Below are positions 32,001 to 41,448 of a stretch of 64,000 nucleotides of DNA, piece by piece (the first letter of the stretch is position 1; every line of letters begins with the position of its first letter). The notes under the pieces were generated by a model that was not told the DNA's origin, ran no database searches, and worked only from the letters and a program-made list of their open reading frames with translations. Source of the stretch: Beta vulgaris subsp. vulgaris. Taxonomy: Eukaryota > Streptophyta > Magnoliopsida > Caryophyllales > Amaranthaceae. The stretch lies in NCBI RefSeq assembly GCF_026745355.1, contig NC_079206.1, positions 39,497,779 to 39,561,778 on the forward strand, read 5' to 3'. The translations under genes and the position numbers were made by a program.

Positions 32001-32400
32001 TCAGCCCAGCCGAGGGAGAAAAATTGTTCGTTTACCTGGCCGTGTCTCATTCGCGGTAAGCGCTGTTCTCTTGGCTGAGAGAGACTCTGCAGATACCCGT
32101 CTACTTTGTGAGCCATGTATTAAGGATGGGAGAGAGGTATTCGTCCATTGAAAAGTTCGGCCTGGCTTTGTTGATGGCCAGCCGGAAGTTAAGGCCTTAC
32201 TTCTTAGCCCACAGCATTCTTGTTTATACAGATCAGCCGCTGAGGCAAGTATTGCATAAGATGGATGCATCTGGCCGGATGTTAAAATGGGCCGTCGAGC
32301 TCAACATGTTCGACTTGACATTTGAGCCTCGAAAGGCAATCAAAGGGCAAGCTTTAGCTGATTTCATTGTAGAGCTTACCCGGCCTACTGTAGAACCCGT
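32001..32400 (+). pseudogene. Tat first RNase H
   Basis: Follows RT: EKLFVYLAVSHS, then after a frame change HVLRMGERYSSIEKFGLALL, MASRKLRPYFLAHSILVYTD, QPLRQVLHKMDASGRMLKWA and KAIKGQALADFIVELT (32108-32400). The break near 32055 looks like a small indel. Confidence 0.85.
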
Positions 32401-33044
32401 CCAAGATCCAGCAGAGGGAAAGCGTCATTGGACCCTGATGGTGGATGGATCCTCAACTGCGAATGGATGTGGGGCAGGGATCATCTTTCAATCCCCAGAA
32501 GGAGACAAGTTTGAGTATGCAATGAAGTTCAAGTTCCAGGCTCCAACAATGAGGCAGAGTATGAAGCTCTCTTAGCCGGCATTAAAATGTGCAAAGCGGC
32601 TGGAGCCTTGGAATTGAAGCTAAAACTGACTCTCTGCTGGTCGTCAGTCAAGTAAATGGTGATTTTGAATGCAAGGAAGCGTCCATGAGCAAATATATGA
32701 ATTTAGTCAAAAGAGAGATCAAGTCTTTGAAGAGGTTCGTCCTGGATCAAGTGCCCAGATCTGAGAATCATCAGGCTGATGCCCTTTCTAAGCTGGCCAG
32801 CTCGGCTGAAGGAGACGTTCCTAGAACGGTCTTCTGGGAGGTTAAAGCGGCCAAGAGCATTGAGGCCGGGGAACTTCTGTTTCTCAGTCGAGAAGATGAG
32901 TGGATGAACCCAATCATTGAATTTAAGAAGACTGGTCGTTTGCCTCTGGATCCCATTGAAGCCAAGTATGTGAGAGCAAGGGACAAGTGGTTTGAGTTGT
33001 GGAATGAGACTCTGTACAAAAATCTACAACAGGCCTCTCCTTAA
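32401..33044 (+). pseudogene. Tat second (archaeal-type) RNase H and integrase lead-in
   Basis: HWTLMVDGSSTANGCGAGII and FEYAMKFKFQAPT are followed by a frameshift at about 32545. Then come GIEAKTDSLLVVSQVNGDFE, LKRFVLDQVPRSENHQADAL and SKLASSAEGD. A second RNase H after the first defines the Tat lineage. The tail 32830-33044 (RTVFWEVKAAKSIEAGELLF) leads to the integrase. Confidence 0.85.
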
Positions 33045-34118
33045 ATGCATCAGCCGGAAGGAGGGATTAGATGTTCTAAAGGAGTTGCATGAGGGAGCTT
33101 GTGCTTCCCACATTGGAGGAAGAGCTTTGGCAGAAAAGGCTCTCAGGACGGGCTACTTTTGGCCGTCCTTGAAAGAAGACGCCCTGCTATACGCCAAGAA
33201 ATGTGATAGTTGCCAGAGCATGGTAATATCTATCAAAAGCCGTCCAATTATTTAACTCCAATTCTTTCCCTCTCCCTTTGCTAAAGGGGGATGGACATTC
33301 TTGGGCCTTTTCCTATTGCTGCCGGCCAGAAAAGTTTGTAATAGTAGCTGTGGACTACTTTACAAAATGGGTTGAAGCTGAAGCATTAAGAGGCATCACC
33401 ACTAATGACGTCAAAGGGTTCATCTGGAAAAACCTGATTACAAGGTTTGGAATGCCCCAGTCGATCGTCTTTGATAATGGGCCACAATTTGAAACACCGA
33501 AGCTCCGTCAATGGTTGGCTGACCAAGGAATCAAGGCTCACTTTGCCGCAGTGGCTCATCCACAGGCTAATGGGCAAGTTGAGGCTTTTAACAAGATCTC
33601 TCGGCCGGGATAAAAAGAAGTTGGACAATGCAAAGGGGCTTGGGTAGAAGAATTGCAGCTGGTCTTATGGTCAATAAGGACAACGGCCAAGAATTCCACA
33701 GGAGAGACTCCTTCTCATGATGGTCTATGGCTCTGAGGCCGTCCTTCCTATTGAGGTTGAAGAACCCACCTTAAGGGTAATGATGTACTCAGAAGATGCT
33801 AACTGGGCAGCTCTTAGGACGGCTTTGGACTTAGTTCCCGAAGTCAGGGGCAATGCTTTGCTGAGAATGCAACTATACAAGTTGAGAATGGCAAGGGAGT
33901 TCAACAAGAGAGTTGCAAGGCGTCCGTTAAAGCTGGGAGACCTCGTCTTAAGGAAAATGGAATCGGTCGGCCGAGCCAAAGAGTTAGGCAAGCTTACCCC
34001 TAACTGGGAAGGACCCTACCAAATAATCGAAGTAGTTCAGAATGGCACCTTTCGTCTGGACGGACGTCCCGATCCTAGGACGTGGAATTCTGACACTTTG
34101 AAAAAATACTTTGTTTAG
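33045..34118 (+). pseudogene. Tat integrase
   Basis: The zinc region reads HEGACASHIGGRALAEKALR then CDSCQ (33085-33220), an H-H-C-C set. The core in frame 33278-33613 has VDYFTKWVEAEAL (first Asp), SIVFDNGPQFETPKLRQW (second Asp) and HPQANGQVEAFNK (Glu), so all three acidic residues are present. The C-terminal part, 33717-34118, reads MVYGSEAVLPIEVEEPTLRV, ELGKLTPNWEGPYQIIEVVQ and GRPDPRTWNSDTLKKYFV, then a stop. Frame breaks occur near 33250 and 33610, some at homopolymers. Confidence 0.87.
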
Positions 34119-35120
34119 GGCATCCTACCAAATTGTAATCTTTTACTAATGCATTACAATGAAAAAGTAGAATGTATACATGTACCTTGACTATTCGTCA
34201 AGCAAACTTCATATAATACAGCTCTACTTCTCTATGACTTTGTTTGATTTGTTTGCTTAAGTTATATAATATCGTCCAAAGCTAACTAATTTAACAGAGC
34301 AAAAAGACAATGCACCTTTCATTAGGAGGATGGCTGAACATGTTATCGTCCAAAAATGGATAAATACATAGTCTTGGCCGGTTGTTTACTTAAAGAGTTA
34401 AACATCTCCTAAACAAGGTCGGCTGGAATTAGGACGCCTTAGTAAAGGTATTCTACTTTCCGTCCAAAAGCCAAAAAACTTAGAAATAACAACCTTAGTA
34501 AAGGAACAAGTTATTTCATAATTTAACAAAGATGGACGAGTTGCAATCACTCTTAGAAAAACGTCCAAGTTATTTAAAAATTATGGTCTTAACTCCTTCT
34601 TGCACAGAGGAAAGTTATAATAACTCCTCGTCCAAGAAGGGGGGCATATAAGGGCATAATTTATAAATGACTAAGTCTTTGTCAAATGACGAATGATTAC
34701 CCAAGTTCTGGCCGAGCAAACTATTAACTTAGCAGATTTTTAAAACTCAAAATTTAAAACAAGTTTTTGCTTGGGCATCTGGTGATGAACGTCCAGAAAA
34801 GAACTAATGGGTCAGATAGAAAATGTTGACGAATTGATTTTATACCTATCCATCTAAGCCTGGGACATAAATAAAGGCTTTAAAACGACCGGCCAAAAGA
34901 GCTGAGAGGATCATCTGAATCGAAGTATGTTATGACGAGTTGCTTTTGTACTTGGCATAAATATGGAATTGTAATGCAAGGCGTCTTAAACAATAAAGTA
35001 TAACACAAAAGAAATTAAGAAAGATAATTTTCCATAAGTTAAGAGAAGTTTACAAGCTAGTCTAAAAAAAAAAAAAAAGGGGTACAAGTGGCTCACTGCC
35101 AAGATACAACAAAGGGACAA
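34119..35120. other. Tat 3' region before the antisense ORF
   Basis: About 1 kb without coding on either strand. It carries scattered GTCCAAAA phrases and a 15-nt A run (35067-35081). Confidence 0.6.
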
Positions 35121-36647
35121 TTAAGCGGCAGGAGGACCATTGTCATCTTCGTCTTGAGCCTCCATATCTTCTTCTCCTTCTTCATCCTCAGAAGATTCTT
35201 CGAAGACGGGAGGTTCTGCCCCTGATATTGTGGCCTTGTGCAAGCTTTCTTGGAACTCCAGCCGACGAGCATATCTTGGAATATCCTCTTCTTCGGCCAT
35301 CATACCAAAGGCCTGCACAGCCCATTCTTTTGAGGTATCTATGACGGTGTTCATAGCCTCCTTGGTCGCTTCAACCGTGGTCGCGACCTCAGCTCGGAGA
35401 GTTTGATTTATATAACCTTCAGGACGAGGTTTTCTTTGTAAAACTCGGCAGCCATGGTCATGACTAAGTTCCTCTCGTCCAAAAGGTAGCGTTCCAGAGA
35501 CGCTCTCTCGTCCAACATTTCGGTCAGCCGAAGTAGATAACTCTTGTTTTAAGACTCAATATCGGCTGACCGCATCTCCCAGGCCAGCTTGGACTGCTGA
35601 TGCAGACTTCCTGCTCGGCCATTTGAACTGAGCTAGGTCCGCAGCCGCGGTCACATCTTGGACGAGCTTTTTATTTTCTTTTCTAAGCTCCTTCGCCCAA
35701 TCTTCAGTTATTATGCTGCGAGCAAAGAGCTGAAAATAGGAGGACAAAAGAGTCAGGACGAATGCAACTTGGAGAAAATATATATCTAAGTAAAGAAAAT
35801 AAACGTCTAAAGAAAGAAAGATGTACCTCGGCAGCAAGTTGAGACATGTATCCTACATGCCCTGATGATGCTCCCCTCAACCCCTTAATGTAGGGTTCAG
35901 GAAAGCACTTGAAAAGCTCCAGCTTGAGCTTCTCGCGGTCGGACGATGACATCTTTCCAAAAGCCGGAGAAGATTCATCGTCAGAAAGAATAGGAGAGCC
36001 GTCAACAGCTGGACCCTTCCCTTTATCTGAAAGATTAGACTCGTCAGTACATCTGATGGGAATAACCACGGCCTGTTTGTTGGACGGACTCATCGGACGC
36101 CCGCCAACCCGTAGTGTTCTAACTACGTTTGAATAATAAGACTCACCAGAAGAACGGGACGCCGTCCTATAGCAGTAGGCATCTGGCCTACCAGCTTGGC
36201 CACTGGTCCAGAGAAAGCGGACCCGTCTGCAGCCGCGTCCGGCTGAGAAGATTGTCCTGCATCGTCCAGAACACAACCTCGTCAGGTTGTGAAGTGCAGG
36301 CTGCTCGGCAGGGCCGGCGTAGGTCACCAGGGCCAGAGAGCCAATCTCGGCCGGTTCTTCCTTGGCCTCTTCTTTGGCCGGTATATCGATCACGGCCTTA
36401 GGAACCGGCCGTGTCGATTTCTTCTTCTTGGCAGTGAATCCCTTTGCCTTCTTAGAAGGAGGAGCTTCACTGGTACCAGCCGGCCGCTTCTTCGCTGCCG
36501 CCTTCTCAGCCAAGGCTTTGGATGTTGGGGCATTTTTCTGAAAGATTGGAAATATGTAATAAATTAGAGGCCCTTCAAAGAGGGAAATCGTCCGGATGAA
36601 TCCGGACGTCCTGCTCATCCTGGAGGCAGACCGTCCAGCCATCATCT

Positions 36648-36956
36648 GGACGAGTGGCTCGTTAAAGAGGCAGCCCGTCCAGCCATCATCTGGACGAGTT
36701 GCTCTTCAAAGAGGCAGCTCATCCAGCCATCGTCTGGACGTGTTGCTCCTCGAAGAGGCAGCCCGTCAAGCAATCAAACTGGACGAATTGCTCCTCAAAG
36801 AGACAGTTCGTCCAGCCTTCATCTGGACGTGTTGCTCCTCGAAGAGGCAGCCCGTCCAGCAATCAAACTGGACGAGTTGCTCCTCAAAGAGACAGCTCGT
36901 CCAGCCTTCATCAGGACGAACTGCTCTTCAAAAGAAGCAGCTCGTCCAGCATTGCT
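36648..36956. repeat. 43-45 bp minisatellite inside an intron of the antisense ORF
   Basis: Tandem units each contain CTGGACGAGTTGCTC, an AAAGAGGCAG phrase and CCGTCCAGC. Unit starts at 36648, 36691, 36735, 36780, 36824, 36869 and 36913. Alternate units share CATCTGG or CAAACTGG, suggesting an 88-89 bp higher-order unit. Confidence 0.88.
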
Positions 36957-36970
36957 TGGAGCTTTGCTCA

Positions 36971-36997
36971 AAAAAAAAAAAAAAAAAGAAAAAAAGA
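36971..36997. repeat. A-rich tract beside the minisatellite
   Basis: A run of A with few G. On the minus strand it is a pyrimidine-rich tract just inside a GT donor (GTAAGATTAC at 37007). Confidence 0.9.
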
Positions 36998-38657
36998 GTA
37001 ATCTTACCAGGGTGTCGGCCCTCTTTTGGCACCAGATTTACTGTATTCCTTCCAGAGAGTATCTGCAAATCTGGACGAGCTCATGTCTCCTATCCAAGAT
37101 TTTCTCAGTTTACTTCTGGCCGAATCTGCAAAAAGGAAATAAAGAAGCAGATGTTAGACGAACGATAATAAGGCCGGGAATTCTACTTGGAAAATTTTTA
37201 GTAGTTATACCTCTGTCCTCGTCCTGCCGCAAACCGGCAGCGACTAAGAAGTTATCTGATAGAACATCTCTTTAAAGGGATCCAATTGGACGGACCCTTG
37301 AAGGAGACGTCTTCCATGGAATACTCCGAAATCCGGAAGTACTCCACCATCTCCTCGGCAGAGTTACTCTCTAGCTCCAGATACGAAGCCATCCGTCCAG
37401 TGTTAGTGTTGGATCGGCTAAAATACCGAAGCCGATTAGCAACCGCTTTACTGGGCGCTTGGACGAATAGGAACTCACCCTTCCAAGAGTGCATTTTGGA
37501 TGTCTTATCCCAAGACGTCAAGAATCCTTGACGGTTGCATACACTAGCCAGCTTCCTCAACGGTTCTAGGAACCTTGGCAACGTAATGAATGTGGGTGAA
37601 GGCGGCCAGAGAAGGGTCCTTTCCTTTTAAATTACAAACGGCCAGAAAAGTAAGGATGTTTTGCCAGGAGTTTGGGGCAAGTTGATTATGTCCTATGCCA
37701 TAGTAATGAAGAAGCTGGCTGATGAAAGGGTGAAGAGGAAAGCGCAGGCCGGCATCTAATGCCAGGCGATAAACAGCAAAATGGCCCGAGGGGCACTAAA
37801 TATGGTATCCTCTCGGCCAGGGAGGACGAATTGGTAGCCCGGCATGGGCATAGCCATCGAAAAAGGTCTAAGGTCCGAGCCTAATCGTCCCAGCCAAGTG
37901 TTATCGGCCAAGATAAATCTAGGGTCAGAAAGAGGACCTAGCCGCCGTCTTATTTCAGACGAAGTTGTCGACGGCTCCTCTGAATCGCTAGCAGGATTGG
38001 AAGAGCTGGCCGTCTTTGGCTCATCCGAGACCGTCCTACGTATGGACGGGCTGGGATCTGGGGAGCCTCTAATTTCTTGTTCCTCCTGGACGTATTCAGG
38101 GGAAGGACTCGGGTTTGCTGGATGAGCGCTCGGACTTCGCGCTCACCCTCGTGGGAATCCGTCCAGTGGATCCCTCCATTTCTGAACTGGAGGTCGGCAG
38201 GTTAACTCCTCGTCTGACACGAGTTGTTTGCTTGACGCGCACCAGATTACCCTGCACAGGTAAAGACTGGATCGTCTGACTTTGCCGGCCATGAGAAAAG
38301 AAAAAGAATGCATGACCGGCCAAGATGGGTCCAACTCTAGAAGATGCCGGTGAAGATTGGCCCTCTGTTCTAGGGCTAGTACCAACCCTTGAGCGGCCGG
38401 GATTGTTCGATGAAGAGGACGAATCCATTTTCTTAAAAAATGCTTGAAAAAATAAAAAAGGAATAAGGAAATACCTGTAGACGAAAGTTCAGACGGTAGT
38501 CAAGGACGAGTTGAATTCTCGGATGAGTGAAGTAGCAGTTGCAAGAGCTTGGACAGGAGTAGTTTCTCTCTCTAAAAGCTCAGTAAAAATTGCGGAGCCT
38601 CTCTCTTTAGAAAATTTCTCAGCAATGTTAAAATGATTCCAGGAGCGACTAAGTCAC

Positions 38658-38667
38658 CTATTTATAG
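38658..38667 (-). promoter_or_regulatory. TATA box for the antisense ORF
   Basis: The minus strand reads CTATAAATAG, 230 bp before the ATG at 38428 and outside the LTR. This would drive antisense transcription independently of the LTR (inference). Confidence 0.6.
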
Positions 38668-38841
38668 AGGGGTGAAAATGACCCCCCAGCCGGTAAAAAA
38701 ATAACCGTTGCTCTCAGTAGTTGACCTGTGGAGACCGGCAAAATGGCGCCCTTTTTTGAAAAGGAAAAAGAGCAGTTCCAGGTCGGTTAAAAGAGGAAGA
38801 TTAACCGTCTTGGAGCCTAGAAAATAATAACTCCCTCTTTT

Positions 38842-38851
38842 AAGGGGCAAA
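38842..38851 (+). promoter_or_regulatory. Polypurine tract of Tat element
   Basis: AAGGGGCAAA directly precedes the 3' LTR start TGTTGTAG. Confidence 0.85.
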
Positions 38852-39483
38852 TGTTGTAGCCCAAAAATCAAGGGCTATCAAGATGACAAGTGGCCTCATC
38901 GGAGCCCTACACGTGGCAGGTGCTCATAAGGGTAAAAGTACAAAGGGCCAGAAAGCTGCAGGGCTAAAAGTATATCTCCTGAAGGAAAGTGTACTAAAGT
39001 CCCTCTCTTGGCCCAAAAGTTGTACTTAGGCCCAGCAAAAGTAGTCTGCACCTTTGTATGAAAGTGAGGTGTACTGACCAATCAATTACTTCCACGTGTC
39101 ACCATTTTATTGATTAGCCAATCAGATGCTCCCAAATTAGGGTGACATCAAGGTACATCAGTCATTTCAAACAGTATAAATAGTCCTTGATTTCAGGGTG
39201 AAAGGTACGTTTTTCAGAGCATAGTACTGTTATTCTGCCATAAATTCTTCTATCTCTCTCTCTACTTTCTCTCTCTAAAAGTTCCTTTACATCCCTGATA
39301 TCTGACTTAAGCATCGGAGGGGGAAATACCACCCAAACCTCCAAGGTGGGTCCCTTTTTTGCAGGTTGCTGGTCAGAAGTTTGTATCGGGATTTGAGCCA
39401 ATCATTGTTGCACAAGTCTCCAGTTTTAGAACCTATGTTTGGGAGTTGTGATATTTAATTACTAAGTTTTGTACTACGTAACA
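38852..39483 (+). repeat. 3' LTR of Tat element
   Basis: Same length as the 5' LTR (632 bp), with about six visible substitutions and no length change. TATAAATAG at 39175-39183. Confidence 0.95.
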
Positions 39484-39488
39484 CCCTT

Positions 39489-40618
39489 CATTATCCAAAA
39501 CAAGAATAGAAATAATGTTTTTGGTAATAGCAGGAACATAATAACAATTATTAAGCTCTAATATTAATCCAGAAGGGAAAGGTAGACTATAAGTCCCAAC
39601 TGCAACAGCCACAACTCTTGCAGCATTTCCAACGCGCAGTTCTACCTCTCCTTTAGCCAAGGTTCTACTCCTTCTTAGTCCCTGCACATTCGAAGTAATG
39701 TGAGAAACACAACCGGTATCAAATACCCAAGAAGTAGATGTTGCTAAATTAATGTCAATGACATAGATACCTAAAGAAGAAGCCCCATACTTCTTATCCT
39801 TCAAGTACTTCGGGCAGTTATGCTTCCAATGACCTATTTGATCACAATAGAAGCACTTGGCATTTGCGGCCACCTTTGGCTTTGCTTTGTCAGTGGCTTA
39901 CCAGCAGTCTTAGTGGCAACTTGCTTGCCATTGTCCTTCTTTTTATTGCTAGCCCGTTTCTTCTTGAAACCCTTTCTCTTTTGAACCATAAGAACTTCCT
40001 TCTTAGGTGCAACGGGGATGTTTTGCTCAACAGTCATGAGCATCCCATGTAACTCAGCAAGGGTTTTCGACACCCCATTCATATTGAAGTTCAACCAAAA
40101 CTTATTGAACCCCTCATGAAGTGAGTGCAGAATGATGTCATTAGCCAACTCTTGGGTATAAGTAAAACCCAACCTCTCCATGGCCTCGAAATAACCGGTC
40201 ATTTCGAAGACAAGAGTGGCGACCGGCTTGCCTTCGACTAACGCACACTCAAGAATAGCCTTGTGAGTTTCATACCTCTCTATCCGAGCTTGTTGTTGAA
40301 ACATGGTTTTCAGTTGTCGCATAATATTGTAGGCATCCAAGCTTGCAAACCCCTTTTGAAGGCTTGGTTCCATAGTCGCGAGCATAAGGCAAGTAACAAT
40401 TACTGACCTTTCTGCAACGGCCTTATGGGCCGCCTTTTCGGCTTCAGTAGAGATGGTTGTTAAACCGGGATCGGGGTTTCAAGAACATCCTCTCGACCTT
40501 CGGATCTAAGAATAATTCTTAGGTTCCTTTCTCAATCAAGGAAGTTGTTCCCGTTCAACTTATCCTTCTCAAGGATTGAACGTAAGTTAAAAGGTGAATT
40601 ATTGTTGTTACCAGACAT
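39489..40618 (-). pseudogene. Copia gag, zinc knuckle and protease
   Basis: The minus-strand start Met is at about 40618 (MSGNNNNSPFNLRSILEKDK). Gag continues in frame 39834-40385 (FQQQARIERYETHKAILECA, VATLVFEMTGYFEAMERLGF, NDIILHSLHEGFNKFWLNFN, ELHGMLMTVEQNI). The next frame (39433-39873) has the CCHC knuckle CFYCDQIGHWKHNCPKYL. It then has the protease WVFDTGCVSHITSN with catalytic D-T-G, and LNNCYYVPAITKNIISI leading into the GAG-preintegrase region. Frames change near 40400-40500 and 39850. The end of the frame is at the Tat insertion. Confidence 0.87.
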
Positions 40619-41448
40619 GATATCTACATAGAAGATGCAAAAGTAATAAGTATGTTTATCATAATAGCTTTTAACAAATTTTAAACACTTCAAAATAAAA
40701 GCTATGCACTTGACCAATTTTTCAATGTGTCCCCTTTTTGAATCAAGTGGTTCTAAGATCCTATCAAACATGATTTATAAGTGGACTTTGGCCTCAACTT
40801 AAAACCAAGTTTAAAAGGTAAGTAAACTCCTTTACTAATTACAACAATTGTAATTCTTAGTTAGTGGGTGATTGCTAAGGTGATGAAAGCTCCCAAGTAA
40901 GGAAGTTACCCACAACGTTGGGGAGAGCCTTCCTAATCCTAGACAGAGCTTGTCACCCAAACACAAAACGCATAAACTTTGCTACAAAATCCAAAACCTT
41001 TTTGATGATTTTGTTGGGCCAAACCAAACTAAACTTGCAAATTTCGGAAATTTACTCCACTTAGCCCAAGATTGAAAGTAACACTCTGCTTTGGCAGATG
41101 CTATTACTATCGATCAAGTTTTAGTAGGTGTTTATTTAGAATAGCAAAAATCCAATATTTTATTTAAGGGACCTAAGTAAATTATTATGTTGATTTAATT
41201 ACTAGTTGTTTTTCAAAAAATTAAAAACTCAAGTATAATAAACTTAGAAAGCATTTAAAAGCAATATTTAAATGCATAAAAAAAATGTGATCCTAGTATG
41301 GCCCCTAAACCTAAAGACTACTCTTTAAGGCTCCCTTGTTGAATCACCATGGATCTCCATCCTTGTGCTTCATACGATAAGATTGAATCACCATTCTTCT
41401 TATTACTACTTTAATAAATATTTTTGGACAATATTTTCAAGCCTTTAT
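40619..41448 (-). other. Copia 5' leader
   Basis: AT-rich, no supported coding. The 5' LTR expected here (start TGTAGGAAC on +) is not found. The sequence ends at the chromovirus LTR at 41449. Confidence 0.5.

Larger units (their letters stand above)
35121..38428 (-). pseudogene. Spliced antisense ORF (aORF) of the Tat element, Transposase_28-like domain
   Basis: Minus-strand gene starting MDSSSSSNNPGRSRVGTSPR (38428). Exon 1 (38428-37211, about three frameshifts) holds a Ser/Pro-rich N-terminus. It then reads LDAGLRFPLHPFISQLLHYY, NQLAPNSWQNILTFLAVCNL and SWKGEFLFVQ, as in the putative gypsy-type transposon domain PF04195. GT/AG borders define exon 2 (37125-37008), exon 3 (36537-36147), exon 4 (about 36121-35827) and exon 5 (35729-35121). 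Exon 3 has a lysine-rich KKAKGFTAKKKK patch, possibly nuclear targeting. Exon 4 has PAFGKMSSSDREKLKLELFK. Exon 5 is coiled-coil-like (WAKELRKENKKLVQDV) with an acidic C-terminus. Antisense ORFs downstream of pol are known in Tat elements; their function is unknown. Confidence 0.72.
27703..39483 (+). mobile_element. Complete Tat-type Ty3/gypsy retrotransposon (11,781 bp) with antisense ORF
   Basis: Two 632-bp LTRs (27703-28334 and 38852-39483) differ at about six positions by eye, and a CCCTT target duplication flanks them. Order on +: PBS, gag, protease, RT, RNase H, second RNase H, integrase, stop at 34118. A 4.7-kb 3' region follows with a spliced minus-strand ORF (35121-38428), then the polypurine tract. 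The WRMCVDYTDLNKACPKDSFP RT motif and the dual RNase H place it in the Tat lineage. Gag and pol have many frameshifts, so it needs proteins from other copies to move. Confidence 0.93.
27698..39488. repeat. 5-bp target duplication CCCTT of the Tat insertion
   Basis: CCCTT at 27698-27702 and 39484-39488, directly outside the two LTRs, inside copia pol. Confidence 0.92.
22997..41448 (-). mobile_element. Minus-strand Ty1/copia retrotransposon, split by a Tat gypsy insertion
   Basis: 3' LTR at 22997-23703, pol RNase H/RT/integrase 24518-27697, protease and gag 39489-40618, leader to about 41448. The copia reading continues in frame across the Tat insertion (ILVLDNEG on the right, FSFTIEKGCFSVYLN on the left), and the TSD CCCTT accounts for the join. 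The 5' LTR is not found. A chromovirus LTR starts at 41449 instead. Pol has a few frame breaks, so the element is not autonomous as seen. Confidence 0.88.

Noticed and set aside
36596..37275. Long + strand frames (190 and 148 aa) rich in repeated peptide units
   Set aside because: They are read through the 44-bp minisatellite and lie antisense to the spliced minus-strand ORF.
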